Shown: positions 1 to 7,906, numbered from the stretch's first letter. The stretch: DNA of 50,585 nt from Gaiellales bacterium (GCA_036403155.1 DASWRM010000042.1:113463-164047); one strand, 5' to 3'. Made by a program: numbers and translations. Notes: generated from the letters alone by a model not told the origin.

Positions 1-81
1 GTCCGCTTCGAGGACCTGCTCCTGGTCACCGGCGACGGAGCCGAGACGCTGAACCGCTACCCGTTCGACCTGGCGCCCTGA
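1..81 (+). CDS. M24-family peptidase (Xaa-Pro aminopeptidase-like), C-terminal end only
   Basis: Only the last 26 codons are present; the gene begins before the window and stops at TGA 79-81. The peptide reads V-R-F-E-D-L-L-L-V-T then G-D-G-A-E-T-L-N, which matches the closing strand of M24 metallopeptidases (consensus R-x-E-D-x-V-x-V-T-x-x-G-x-E-x-L). The catalytic metal site lies upstream and cannot be checked, so the call rests on this short tail alone. Confidence 0.5.
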   Translation, partial: VRFEDLLLVTGDGAETLNRYPFDLAP

Positions 82-136
82 CGCCGCCGCCGCGCGCCTA
101 TCGTTCGGCGTGACCGACGACTCAGGAGAGTGGACG

Positions 137-772
137 ATGGCGAACTACACCGTGACCCGGCTCGAGGACGTCGCAGAGATCACCGACGGCCGGTGCCCCT
201 GGCGGCCGATCCGGCACGAGCTTGGGATCACCTCGTTCGGAGTGAACGCCTGGACGGGCCGCAGCACCGGCGACCGGATCATCAACGAGCACGACGAGGC
301 GGGGGAGGACGAGGAGCTCTACCTGGTCATGCAGGGCCGGGCCCGGTTCGACCTCGACGGCGAGCACGTCGACGCGCCGGCCGGTACGTTGGTCTTCGTT
401 CGCCCGGGGATCACGCGCACCGCCTTCGCCGAGGAGGCGGGAACGACGCTGCTGGCGCTGGGCGGCCGGCCCGGCGAGGCGTACGAGCCGACGGGCTTCG
501 AGCTGTGGGCGCCGATCGCGCCGCTCTACGAGCAGGGGCGGTACGAGGAGGCGGCCGACCTGGTGGCGCCGCTGGTCGACGAGCACCCCCAGTACCCCGC
601 ACTTGCATACAACGCCGCCTGCGTCGCGAGCCTGGCGGGGCGGACGGAGCAGGCGATCGAGTTCCTCCGCCGGTCGATCGCGGGCTCGCCGCGTTCGCGG
701 GAATGGGCCGCAGAGGACAGCGACCTCGATGCGATCCGCGACCGGCCGGAGTTCGCCCAGCTGGTCGGGTGA
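137..772 (+). CDS. Cupin-TPR protein, small-molecule binding, function unknown
   Basis: A 211-residue protein with two parts. Residues about 40-115 form a cupin barrel (E-L-Y-L-V-M-Q-G then D-A-P-A-G-T-L-V-F-V-R-P-G), and residues about 130-205 form tetratricopeptide-like helices (Y-N-A-A-C-V-A-S-L-A-G). Cupin-plus-TPR proteins of this size are common in actinobacteria and have no settled role. The ATG at 137 is preceded by a good ribosome site (aggaga, 124-129). A -10-like TATCGT at 99-104 sits 5 nt before an in-frame GTG at 110, so a leaderless start nine codons upstream is possible. It converges on the kinase-like gene ending at 776. Confidence 0.82.
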   Translation: MANYTVTRLEDVAEITDGRCPWRPIRHELGITSFGVNAWTGRSTGDRIINEHDEAGEDEELYLVMQGRARFDLDGEHVDAPAGTLVFVRPGITRTAFAEEAGTTLLALGGRPGEAYEPTGFELWAPIAPLYEQGRYEEAADLVAPLVDEHPQYPALAYNAACVASLAGRTEQAIEFLRRSIAGSPRSREWAAEDSDLDAIRDRPEFAQLVG

Positions 773-775
773 CGT

Positions 776-1249
776 TCAGCCGGCGACCGCCCCGGCGATC
801 GATTCCAGGATGTCGGCCACCTCGGCGGGCGGCCGGAGCGTGTCGATCTCGTGCCCGGCTCCCGCGCGGAGCAGCGGCTCCACCGCTCGCAGGTCGGCAA
901 CGATGCGCGTCCGCTCCTCCGCGGTCTTGCCGAAGTCGTTGGTGTCCCGGGTCGCGATTCGCTCGAGCAGCACGTCCTCGGGTGCGCTCAGCAGGACGAC
1001 GGCGGCGAACCGGTCGTAGAACCGGCCTTGATTCGCCACGCAGCCGCCGATGAAGAGCGCGCCGGACGTGTGCCGTTCGAGCAGCTCGGCCATGCGGCGC
1101 TCGCGCCACATCGGCTCGACCTCGCCGCCGGCCAGCGGGACGTCCTCGATCCAGTCGCCATGACTGGTGTCGACCACGCGGTGGCCGCGCCGCGCGAGCT
1201 CGGCCAGCACGGTCGACTTGCCGGTGCCCGACATGCCGGTGATCAGCAC
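776..1249 (-). CDS. P-loop NTPase, small kinase-like (AAA_18 / shikimate-kinase fold)
   Basis: A 157-residue protein with Walker A G-M-S-G-T-G-K-S near its N-terminus, followed by a substrate-binding-like stretch (D-T-S-H-G-D-W) and a lid region rich in Arg (E-R-I-A-T-R-D-T-N). Size and order of motifs fit nucleotide- or shikimate-type small kinases; the substrate is not evident. I chose the GTG at 1249 because ggggag lies 4 nt before it and the chain then starts at the first beta strand, V-L-I-T-G. An upstream extension to 1351 in the same frame looks non-coding. It converges on the cupin gene with only 3 nt between stop codons. Confidence 0.75.
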   Translation of the reverse strand: MLITGMSGTGKSTVLAELARRGHRVVDTSHGDWIEDVPLAGGEVEPMWRERRMAELLERHTSGALFIGGCVANQGRFYDRFAAVVLLSAPEDVLLERIATRDTNDFGKTAEERTRIVADLRAVEPLLRAGAGHEIDTLRPPAEVADILESIAGAVAG

Positions 1250-1363
1250 GGCGCTCCCCGGCGGCTGCGGCGAGCATGAGCCGGGGCTCAACCGTCCGGC
1301 CCGTCGAGCGCTGGGCGAGGCCCGGCTGTGATAGCTTGTACGCATCGACACAAAGGAGCACCA

Positions 1364-1669
1364 ATGATCGGCGTCATCGTCAGCATCGGGCCCAGCGATA
1401 CCCTCGACCAGGCTCGGGCGTCCGCCGTCGCCGACCAGGCGGCGTCGATGTTCGAGGGTATGGCGGGTCTTCGCAGCAAGGTGTTCATGTGGGATCCAGA
1501 GACCTCGTCTGTGGTCAACGTGTACGTGTGGGAGTCGGAGAGCGCCGCCCGCGAGTTCTTCTCGCCCGAGCTGGCAGCCCGGATCGTCGAGCTGTACGGC
1601 GCCGAGCCGCGGGTGCAGTTCACGGACGTTGCGGCACTCGTCGACAACGGCGTGGGAGTCGGCGCCTGA
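1364..1669 (+). CDS. Small ABM-fold (YdhR-like) mono-oxygenase-type protein, uncharacterised
   Basis: A 101-residue protein. The pattern of a hydrophobic N-terminal strand, a helix over residues 15-30, the strand S-K-V-F-M-W-D and the later V-V-N-V-Y-V-W-E-S-E-S-A-A-R-E-F-F resembles the dimeric alpha/beta-barrel YdhR/ABM family, where W-E-S-x-x-A-A-x-x-F is typical. No cofactor or substrate is evident. The ATG at 1364 has a perfect aaaggag 6 nt upstream. An upstream TAGCTT (1333-1338) or TACGCA could be the -10 box. Function remains open. Confidence 0.68.
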   Translation: MIGVIVSIGPSDTLDQARASAVADQAASMFEGMAGLRSKVFMWDPETSSVVNVYVWESESAAREFFSPELAARIVELYGAEPRVQFTDVAALVDNGVGVGA

Positions 1670-1677
1670 ACCCGGCC

Positions 1678-1693
1678 ATCACCCCCCGGTGAT
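1678..1693. terminator. Short hairpin between convergent genes
   Basis: ATCACC, four C, GGTGAT: a six-base-pair stem lying between the stop at 1669 (plus) and the stop at 1737 (minus). There is no T tract, so termination is plausible from position only. Confidence 0.4.
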
Positions 1694-1736
1694 CCCGATC
1701 CGGCGGTCGTCCGGAACCGGTGGTCCGAGCGGCCAC

Positions 1737-2207
1737 TCACACAGCGGCTGCTGAGCGATCCGCGTCGGCCCGCGCACGAGCGCCCAACATTGGCCCGGTT
1801 GCGGGCCGAGTGGGCGCGAATCCGGCCATACCGACGCCGGGCTCCACGTCGACGAAGATCGATTCGAACCCGCCGCGGCGGAAGTAGGTCTCATGCCAGC
1901 CGCCCCGATCCCGCAGGTAGTCGGTCCACCACTGCTTGTGCGGCAGCGTCTTCGTCCAGGCCTGCAGCGATTCGAAATCGCGCCAGTACTGGCGCATGCC
2001 GGTGTGCGGCGGGTCATCGCCGTACATGAGCCGTTCGTGCAGGAGTAGCCCGTCCGGCTGCTCGTCGACCGTGGCGTCGATCTGCGGCCGCAGGGCCTTG
2101 AGCGTCTCGATTCCTCGCGGTTCCTCGACTCGCATGCCCAGGTAGATCACGACGAGATCCGGATATGCGGACAGGTCGACGGTCTTCCGGTCGGGTGCCT
2201 CAGCCAT
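1737..2207 (-). CDS. DUF4188 protein (haem-monooxygenase-like fold)
   Basis: A 156-residue protein recognised by its C-terminal half: Y-W-R-D-F-E-S-L-Q-A-W at about 75-85 and G-G-W-H-E-T-Y-F-R-R-G-G-F-E-S-I at about 102-117, then a V-G-M-A-G-F-A-P tail. W-H-E-T-Y followed by a G-x-Y/F-E-x-x-Y strand is the hallmark of DUF4188, an alpha/beta-barrel family with no proven reaction. The ATG at 2207 has gggaggat about 8 nt upstream, and TACTGT (minus strand, 2231-2236) is a likely -10 box. The last 20 residues are Ala/Arg-rich and probably disordered. Confidence 0.75.
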   Translation of the reverse strand: MAEAPDRKTVDLSAYPDLVVIYLGMRVEEPRGIETLKALRPQIDATVDEQPDGLLLHERLMYGDDPPHTGMRQYWRDFESLQAWTKTLPHKQWWTDYLRDRGGWHETYFRRGGFESIFVDVEPGVGMAGFAPTRPATGPMLGARARADADRSAAAV

Positions 2208-2278
2208 GGGTCACATCCTCCCTTCGTCAGGTGAGTGCCGACAGTAACCGACCGATGCACCGCCTGCCCAACCCGCCG

Positions 2279-2665
2279 TCAGCTCCGCTCGATCAGCTCG
2301 ACACGGTAGTCGTCTGGGTCGCGCACGAAGCACAGGCGCGACCCGCCTTCGCTCACCGTGTAGGGCGGGCGCTCCGGCTCGATGCCCTGCGCCTTGAGCT
2401 GCTCGAGCGTCGCGTCGAGATCCTCGACGCCGATCGCGATGTGGCCGTAGCCGGTGCCGGTCTCGTAGGTGCGGCCGTCGTGGTTGAAGGTCAGCTCGAG
2501 CACGTCCGGCTGGCCCGGCAGCCCGAAGAAGTAGTTCGTGGCCTCGAGCTCGCCGTTGCGGACGATCGGCGACTCGTGGCCTGCTTCGAACCCGAGCGCC
2601 TCGTAGAACGCGCGGCTGCGCTCGGGGTCGGTGATGCGCACCATGGTATGGAGGTAGGTCGTCAT
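2279..2665 (-). CDS. gloA: Lactoylglutathione lyase-type glyoxalase I
   Basis: A 128-residue single-domain glyoxalase/VOC protein. All four metal ligands of the family are in place: His6, Glu57, His75 and Glu123 (motifs Y-L-H-T-M-V-R-I, V-L-E-L-T, G-H-I-A-I-G-V, Y-R-V-E-L-I-E). The family isomerises the hemithioacetal of methylglyoxal and a thiol. Actinobacteria usually use mycothiol or another thiol instead of glutathione, so the cofactor is uncertain. The start is probably leaderless: TAGAAT on the minus strand ends 6 nt before the ATG. Confidence 0.88.
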   Translation of the reverse strand: MTTYLHTMVRITDPERSRAFYEALGFEAGHESPIVRNGELEATNYFFGLPGQPDVLELTFNHDGRTYETGTGYGHIAIGVEDLDATLEQLKAQGIEPERPPYTVSEGGSRLCFVRDPDDYRVELIERS

Positions 2666-2671
2666 GCCCGC

Positions 2672-2677
2672 ATTCTA
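2672..2677 (-). promoter_or_regulatory. -10 box of the glyoxalase gene, leaderless
   Basis: TAGAAT on the minus strand, six nucleotides before the ATG at 2665. Transcription would begin at or next to the start codon. Confidence 0.6.
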
Positions 2678-3436
2678 GGAGCGGCGCGCGACGTCCGGCG
2701 GCTCGGCGGCGGGGGCTCGGAGCGCCGCATCCCAGCGGTCGTCGTCGGGCACGGCCAGCCTGCGCCGCGAGCGGCTGCGTCCGGCCGAATAGAGGACATA
2801 CGCGATGACGCTGATCAGCGGTAGGCACAGCACGGTGAGCACGCCCACCATGACCAGGTTCGCGCCCGCCTTGTGCTCCAGGTAGTCGCCGCCGGCGCTG
2901 GGCGCGATGTCCGGCTGGGCGAACAGCTTCGGCGGCTGGTTGTCGGCGGCGAAGAACGCCGAGGGGGTGAACCAGTCGACCAGCCAGCGGCCGTGGTGCT
3001 TCGTGACCCGGATGTTGTAGGCGATCGCGCCCTGCGTGCGTGGGTGCCGCGGCTGCAGCACCATCGACAGGTACGCCTGATTGCCGTCGACGGCCATCAC
3101 CGAATAGCCGTGGAAGCTCGTTCCCTTCGACTGGAATGGCGGCACCGGAAGCGACCCCGACAGCCACTCGGCGTGCGTCACGCCGCTCCGCATCATCGGC
3201 GACGCGAGTGAATACGCCTTCGCCGGGCCCTGCCGTTCCACGCCGTAGCGCACGAACACGTCGAGCGTGTGGTTGATCTGCCTCCGCGCGGCCCTCGGCA
3301 ATGTGGGCTGCGGCGGCGCCGATTCCGGCTGCAGCGGCTCGTTGGTGTCGTGCACCGTCGTGCCGCAGGCGGCGCAGAGACAGGCAGCGATCAGCGCCAA
3401 GGCGCCGGCGACACGTGATCGGAAGGCGGGCATCAT
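2675..3436 (-). CDS. Exported or lipid-anchored protein with C-terminal membrane helix, unknown function
   Basis: A 253-residue protein with an N-terminal signal (M-M-P-A-F-R-S-R then A-L-A-L-I-A-A-C) whose I-A-A-C could be a lipobox; a second Cys lies five residues on. The mature part carries a proline-rich linker, a domain of about 130 residues with no motif I know, then one strong membrane helix near residues 190-215 and a basic cytoplasmic tail (R-S-R-S-R-R-R). So the middle domain is predicted outside the cell. I took the first of two adjacent ATGs (3436); a gggaagg lies about 13 nt upstream. It follows panB by 65 nt on the same strand and may be cotranscribed, with no evident metabolic link. 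Confidence 0.6.
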   Translation of the reverse strand: MMPAFRSRVAGALALIAACLCAACGTTVHDTNEPLQPESAPPQPTLPRAARRQINHTLDVFVRYGVERQGPAKAYSLASPMMRSGVTHAEWLSGSLPVPPFQSKGTSFHGYSVMAVDGNQAYLSMVLQPRHPRTQGAIAYNIRVTKHHGRWLVDWFTPSAFFAADNQPPKLFAQPDIAPSAGGDYLEHKAGANLVMVGVLTVLCLPLISVIAYVLYSAGRSRSRRRLAVPDDDRWDAALRAPAAEPPDVARRS

Positions 3437-3501
3437 GGTGTGTAGGACGCCTTCCCGGCCGGTGAGTTCGCCGCGTCGCCGAATTCTATGCACGGCGCGT
3501 C

Positions 3502-4377
3502 CTACCAGTCGGCAAGCGTGTCCTCGATGCCGCCCGCGTCCACCGCCGATTGGAACAGTGCAAGCTGATCCTCTGGGATCGAGTACGTGTGCTCGGCCGC
3601 CGGATAGACGCGCCGGCGCACCTCGTCGGCGTACGCCGCAACGGCGGCCGCCATCGTCTCGCCGATCTCGGCGTACCGCTTGACGAACCGCGGCTGTGGG
3701 CCGTCCTCGCGGATGCCGAGCATGTCGTGCAGCACGAGCACCTGGCCGTCGGTCTCGGGGCCCGATCCGATGCCGATGGTCGGGATCCCGAGCCGCCTGC
3801 TGATCGCGCCGGCGACGGGCGCCGGCACCGCCTCGAGCACGATGGCGAAGCAGCCCGCCTGCTCGAGCGCAACGGCGTCGAGGAACAGCCGGCGTGCCGC
3901 CTCGGCCTGGCGGCCCTGCGCCTTGTGCCCTCCCATCGAGGTCGCCGTCTGCGGTGTCAGGCCGATGTGGCCCATCACTCCGATACCCGCCGAGACGAGC
4001 GCTCGGACACGGTCGAGCGAGGGACCGGCGCCCTCAAGCTTCACCACGTCGGCGCCGCCCTGCTTGATCAGCCGCCCGGCGTTTCCGACCGCCTCGGCGT
4101 CGGACACCTGATAGCTCATGAACGGCAGGTCGCCGATCACCATCGCGTGCGCGACGGCGCGGCTGACCGCTGCGGTCAGCATGGTCATCTCGTCCATGGT
4201 CGCGGGCACCGTCGAGGCGTGGCCGAGCACGACGTTCGCCGCCGAGTCGCCGACGAGGACGAGGTCGACGCCCGCCGCGTCCACGATCCGCCCGCTGGGA
4301 TGGTCGTAGGCGGTGATCATGACGATCGGGCGGCCGTCGGCCTTCATCTGCCGCAGGTCCGGCAGCGAGATCTTCAC
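3502..4377 (-). CDS. panB: 3-methyl-2-oxobutanoate hydroxymethyltransferase
   Basis: Makes ketopantoate from 2-oxoisovalerate and methylene-tetrahydrofolate, the first committed step of pantothenate synthesis. The 291-residue chain has the family landmarks M-I-T-A-Y-D near 20-25, V-G-D-S near 45-48 (metal-binding Asp), G-D-L-P-F-M-S-Y, V-K-L-E-G-A and M-G-H-I-G-L-T-P-Q. One oddity: the usual V-G-D-S-L-G-M reads V-G-D-S-A-A-N. It starts at GTG 4377 with ggagga 3 nt upstream and overlaps the panC stop by 4 nt (GTGA), so the two are translationally coupled. An extended reading to 4464 would run into panC and is rejected. Confidence 0.95.
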   Translation of the reverse strand: MKISLPDLRQMKADGRPIVMITAYDHPSGRIVDAAGVDLVLVGDSAANVVLGHASTVPATMDEMTMLTAAVSRAVAHAMVIGDLPFMSYQVSDAEAVGNAGRLIKQGGADVVKLEGAGPSLDRVRALVSAGIGVMGHIGLTPQTATSMGGHKAQGRQAEAARRLFLDAVALEQAGCFAIVLEAVPAPVAGAISRRLGIPTIGIGSGPETDGQVLVLHDMLGIREDGPQPRFVKRYAEIGETMAAAVAAYADEVRRRVYPAAEHTYSIPEDQLALFQSAVDAGGIEDTLADW

Positions 4378-5093
4378 GGCTCCTCCAGGACGACGTTGTC
4401 GATCAGCCGCGTCGACCCGAACCGGGCTGCCGCTATGCGCAGCGCGCCGGCACGGGGCTCGCACGGCTCGAACGTCTCCGGGTCGACCACGTCGAAGTAC
4501 TCGAGGTCGCCCTGCACCAGGGTGCGGTCGCCCGCGATGAGCGCCTCGTGGAGCGACGCCGCGCGCCCGCGCTCGCCGGCGTCGAGGTAGATGTTGCGGC
4601 TCGAGAGCGCCAGGCCGTCGGCCTCACGTTCGGTGGGGATCGCCCGCACCTCCACCCGGACGTCGAGGTCGCGCACCATGCGGCGCACCACGGCAAGCTG
4701 CTGGGCGTCCTTCTGCCCGAAGTAGACGCGGTCCGGTCTGACGATGTTCAGGAGCTTGAGGACGACGGTCGCCACCGCGGCGAAGTGCCCGGGCCGCGCG
4801 GCTCCCTCGTAGCGATCGGCCACGCCGGCCACCTCGACGCGTGAGGAGAAGCGCTCGGGGTACATGCGCTCCACGGAGGGTGCGAAGACCTCGTCCACGC
4901 CCTCCTCGCCGGCGATCCGCCGGTCGCGCTGCTCGTCGCGAGGGTAGCGCTCGAAATCCTCGCCCGCCCCGAACTGGGTCGGGTTGACGAACAGGCTCAT
5001 CACCACGCGGTCGTTCTCAGCGCGGGCGGCTCGCAGCAGCGCACGGTGGCCGTCGTGGAGCGCGCCCATCGTGGGAACGAGCGCGGTGCTCAC
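4374..5093 (-). CDS. panC: Pantothenate synthetase (pantoate--beta-alanine ligase)
   Basis: Joins pantoate and beta-alanine using ATP. Landmarks: P-T-M-G-A-L-H-D-G-H at 7-16 with the H-x-x-H nucleotidyltransferase pair (His13, His16), N-P-T-Q-F, R-Y-P-R, F-G-Q-K-D-A-Q-Q and L-A-L-S-S-R-N (the KMSKS equivalent). At 239 residues it is short for the family (about 280): the usual 20-odd N-terminal residues before the first strand are missing, and the C-terminal dimer region is trimmed. The GTG at 5093 overlaps the upstream stop by 4 nt (GTGA), which fixes the start. Active-site motifs look complete. Confidence 0.93.
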   Translation of the reverse strand: MSTALVPTMGALHDGHRALLRAARAENDRVVMSLFVNPTQFGAGEDFERYPRDEQRDRRIAGEEGVDEVFAPSVERMYPERFSSRVEVAGVADRYEGAARPGHFAAVATVVLKLLNIVRPDRVYFGQKDAQQLAVVRRMVRDLDVRVEVRAIPTEREADGLALSSRNIYLDAGERGRAASLHEALIAGDRTLVQGDLEYFDVVDPETFEPCEPRAGALRIAAARFGSTRLIDNVVLEEP

Positions 5094-5815
5094 AGCAGCG
5101 GCTCCACCGCGGACGCGGAGCGCGGGTTGACCAGCGGCAGCGTCGCGCGGCCCAGGGCACGGTAGAGCGGCGCCAGCTCGGGCCCGACGGCGTCGATGTG
5201 CGCGCGGACCGTGGCCGCGTCACCTCGTGCAATCGGCCCCGTGGGCGGACGTCCGGCGACATCGACGGTGCGGTGCTGGAGCGGTCGCAGCGCCTCCAGC
5301 GCCAGCTCACGGTCGAGTCCCGCGCGCTCGAGCAGCCCGACCGCGACGTGGGTCAGGGTGACCAGGTAGTTCGACGCGAAGGCGGAGGCCGCGTGGTAGA
5401 CGGCCTTCGCGTCGTCGGCGAGCGGGAACGCCGTCATGCCCAGGTCGGATGCGAGGCGCTCGCCGAGCCCGATGTCGCCGGTGACCGCCGCATAGGCGCC
5501 TTCCAGCTGATCGGGGCCGCGTTCCACCCAGACCGTCTGCAGGGGATGGACGCACGCCGTCGGGCCGCGCGCGGCGTCGAGCGCGTGAACCGTGGTGGCA
5601 CCGGAGAAATGGACGACGCCGGCGCCGGCGGGAAGCGCCGGCGCAAGCGTGCGGCAGACCGGCTCGATCTGCGAATCCGGCGTGGCGATCAGGAGCAGCG
5701 TGCACCCCGACAGATCCGGCCGCTCGCCGCGGCTGACCAGCCTCGCCCCGCCCAGCCGGGCGGCGACAGTGCGGCCGACCCTGCCGGCCCCGATGACGAC
5801 GGTGGTGGTGTGCAT
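5090..5815 (-). CDS. Rossmann-like plus DUF2520 oxidoreductase, candidate ketopantoate reductase
   Basis: A 241-residue protein with an N-terminal NAD(P)-binding Rossmann domain (G-A-G-R-V-G at 9-14) and a helical C-terminal DUF2520 half (S-G-A-T-T-V-H-A-L near 88, H-P-L-Q-T-V, then S-A-F-A-S-N-Y-L-V). The fold is that of 6-phosphogluconate/ketopantoate reductases. It heads the panC-panB operon with a 4-nt overlap, and no panE or ilvC is in the window, so reduction of ketopantoate is an attractive but unproven role. The ATG at 5815 has ggaggcgg 5 nt upstream. Confidence 0.83.
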   Translation of the reverse strand: MHTTTVVIGAGRVGRTVAARLGGARLVSRGERPDLSGCTLLLIATPDSQIEPVCRTLAPALPAGAGVVHFSGATTVHALDAARGPTACVHPLQTVWVERGPDQLEGAYAAVTGDIGLGERLASDLGMTAFPLADDAKAVYHAASAFASNYLVTLTHVAVGLLERAGLDRELALEALRPLQHRTVDVAGRPPTGPIARGDAATVRAHIDAVGPELAPLYRALGRATLPLVNPRSASAVEPLL

Positions 5816-5871
5816 GTGCTCCGCCTCCCGGCAGCGCCACTCTACCGAGCGGCCGTGCCAGGGCGGCACGG

Positions 5872-5877
5872 TATGCT
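5872..5877 (+). promoter_or_regulatory. -10 box of the FmdB gene, leaderless
   Basis: TATGCT followed by six nucleotides and then the ATG at 5884. Confidence 0.6.
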
Positions 5878-5883
5878 CCTGCC

Positions 5884-6093
5884 ATGCCCATCTACGAGTA
5901 CCTCTGCAGCGGATGCTCCGGCACCTTCGAGGAGCTGGTCTCCGCCAGCGGCGAGGCCTCGGTGCGGTGCCCGTCCTGCGGTGACGCGGCGGTCACGCGG
6001 CTGCTGTCCTCGTTCGCGACCTCCCGCCCGGAGGGCGCGATGGTCGGCGGTGGCGGCGGCTGCTGCGGCGGCAGCTGCGGCTGCGGGCACTAG
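5884..6093 (+). CDS. FmdB-family zinc-ribbon protein
   Basis: A 69-residue protein beginning M-P-I-Y-E-Y, with two C-x-x-C knuckles (Cys8/Cys11 and Cys29/Cys32), the FmdB/CxxC_CxxC_SSSS signature. The C-terminus is a Gly/Cys tail (G-G-C-C-G-G-S-C-G-C-G-H) that could bind further metal. FmdB proteins are proposed regulators or metal-binding accessory proteins, without a firm role. The start is leaderless. The downstream glycosylase gene begins 43 nt later on the same strand. Confidence 0.85.
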   Translation: MPIYEYLCSGCSGTFEELVSASGEASVRCPSCGDAAVTRLLSSFATSRPEGAMVGGGGGCCGGSCGCGH

Positions 6094-6136
6094 CCGGCGG
6101 AACACCCCGTCCGACCGCTCTGCCAGAATCGCCCGC

Positions 6137-6820
6137 ATGGTGGCGGACGCGGCGGCGCGGGCAGCGGAACTGGAACGGCGAGCCGCGGAGTGGGCCGGAT
6201 GCACGCGCTGCCCCCTGGCGGAGTCGCGCACCCAGGTCGTCGTCGGAAGCGGGGATGCGAACGCCGACCTGATGTTCGTGGGCGAGGCGCCCGGGTTCCA
6301 CGAGGACAAGCAGGGCGTGCCCTTCGTCGGGCAGGCCGGCAAGCTGCTCGAGACGTTGCTCGAGGAGATCGGCCTGCGCCGCGACCAGGTGTTCATCGCG
6401 AACGTGCTGAAGTGCCGACCGCCCGGCAACCGCGATCCGCTGCCGGGAGAGATCGAGGCGTGCCAGGGCTACCTCCACACGCAGATCCAGCTGATCCGGC
6501 CGGTCGTGATCTGCACGCTCGGCAACTTCGCGACGAAGCTGCTGTCCGGCAGCCCGCTCGGCATCACGCGGGTGCGCGGGACGCCCCAGACGCACACGTA
6601 CGGGGCGGTGACCGTCCAGCTGTTTCCGATCTACCACCCCGCGGCGGCGCTCTACACGCCGGCCATGCTCGAGATGCTGCGCGGCGACTTCCGGCTGATC
6701 CCGGCACTGCTGGCGGGCAACGCCGAGGAGCCATCGCTCCCGCCCGCATCTGAGCCGGCCCCGGCGATCGAAGCCGACCTCCCTGCGCTCGAGGACGTTC
6801 AGCTCAGCTTCCAGTTCTGA
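6137..6820 (+). CDS. Type-4 uracil-DNA glycosylase with [4Fe-4S] cluster
   Basis: Removes uracil from DNA in base-excision repair. The 227-residue chain carries the four cluster cysteines in family-4 spacing (Cys22, Cys25, Cys93, Cys109), motif A G-E-A-P-G-F-H-E-D near 49-57 and the closing motif Y-H-P-A-A. Residues after about 195 form a Pro/Glu-rich tail common in actinobacterial members. The ATG at 6137 was chosen because the upstream in-frame extension has non-coding character and CAGAAT sits 7 nt before it as a weak -10; no Shine-Dalgarno is visible. Confidence 0.92.
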   Translation: MVADAAARAAELERRAAEWAGCTRCPLAESRTQVVVGSGDANADLMFVGEAPGFHEDKQGVPFVGQAGKLLETLLEEIGLRRDQVFIANVLKCRPPGNRDPLPGEIEACQGYLHTQIQLIRPVVICTLGNFATKLLSGSPLGITRVRGTPQTHTYGAVTVQLFPIYHPAAALYTPAMLEMLRGDFRLIPALLAGNAEEPSLPPASEPAPAIEADLPALEDVQLSFQF

Positions 6821-6886
6821 GCCCGCCGGCATTGCCCCGGCGCGGGTTGCCGGGTATCGTCGGTGCATCGCCTAGGGGGTTGGCCG

Positions 6887-7906
6887 ATGAAGCTGCGGAT
6901 GCTCGTGATCGTGTGTGCGGCGGTGTCGCTGCTGGCAGCGTCGAGCGCTCCGGCGGGCGCCGCCGGCGCCGCCGTGCCGCGCCTCGGCCATGTCTTCATG
7001 ATCATCGGCGAGAACTCGGATTACAGCCACATCACGCCGACGAACTCGCCCTACACCATGTCGACGCTGAAGCCGCGCTCGGCGTGGATGACGAACTACT
7101 ACGCCGCCACGCACTGGTCGCAGGCGAACTACGTCGCCCTGCTCAGCGGGCAGTTCAATCGCTGCCAGCAGCAGGATGGCGGCGTGGCGTGCCACCAGGA
7201 CGTCGACAACCTCTATCACCAGCTCGATGTCGCCGGTATCGGGTGGAAGACGTGGCTGGAAGACGAGGGCGGCACGGGCTGCGGGAACCTGGGGGTGCAG
7301 AACGGCACCGAGACGTTCACGTCGGGCGAGTGCGTGCCGCACGGCAACTGCCCGCTGGTCGGCTTCTACACGACCGGGAACCCGCCGATCAACTTCGACG
7401 ACATCGAGGGCCCGGGAGGCGTGTTCGACCCGACCACGCCGAGCCGCGAATGCCTCCAGCGCGACGTGCAGGCCGGCCCGCAGATGGCCACGTTCAACGC
7501 CGACCTCGCCGCCGGCGCGGTGCCGCGGTTCAACGTCGTCATCCCGAACGGCTGCGAGGACGCGCTCGGCAACTGCAAGCCGATCAACAATCGCTACACC
7601 CAGTTCGACGAGTTCCTGCGGCGCGAGATCCCGCTGATCGAGGCGTCGCCCTCGTACGACAGCCGTGCCGTCATCATCGTGCTGTTCGACGAGGACCAGC
7701 GGCAGGGCGGCATCAACCCGAAGAATCCGTTCACGGCGGGCGGCCACACCGTCTGCTTCCTGCTGGGGCCCGGCGTGCGGCCCGGCGGCTACGGGCGGCT
7801 GACCTATGCCTACAGCGTGCTGCGGATGCTGCAGGACGGCTACGGGGTCGGCCCCTATCTCGCGCACGCCGGGGACGTCCGCACGATCGACCAGATCTGG
7901 CGCTGA
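6887..7906 (+). CDS. Secreted phosphoesterase (alkaline-phosphatase superfamily)
   Basis: A 339-residue exported protein: cleavable signal peptide over residues 1-26 (hydrophobic core then A-G-A-A-G-A), then G-E-N-S-D-Y-S-H-I, which corresponds to the E-N-x-S-x-D-H motif of the PF04185 phosphoesterase/phospholipase-C-like family. Later F-D-E-D-Q-R-Q-G-G and G-G-H-T fit the metal site of that superfamily. Several Cys pairs suggest disulphides. The substrate is unknown. A TATCGT (6853-6858) and aggggg upstream of the ATG support the start. Its stop overlaps the next gene (CTGA). Confidence 0.72.
   Translation: MKLRMLVIVCAAVSLLAASSAPAGAAGAAVPRLGHVFMIIGENSDYSHITPTNSPYTMSTLKPRSAWMTNYYAATHWSQANYVALLSGQFNRCQQQDGGVACHQDVDNLYHQLDVAGIGWKTWLEDEGGTGCGNLGVQNGTETFTSGECVPHGNCPLVGFYTTGNPPINFDDIEGPGGVFDPTTPSRECLQRDVQAGPQMATFNADLAAGAVPRFNVVIPNGCEDALGNCKPINNRYTQFDEFLRREIPLIEASPSYDSRAVIIVLFDEDQRQGGINPKNPFTAGGHTVCFLLGPGVRPGGYGRLTYAYSVLRMLQDGYGVGPYLAHAGDVRTIDQIWR

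Noticed and set aside
5198-6136. Long N-terminal extension of the uracil-DNA glycosylase frame
   Set aside because: It crosses the opposite-strand DUF2520 gene and the FmdB gene; family members begin near the first cluster cysteine pair.
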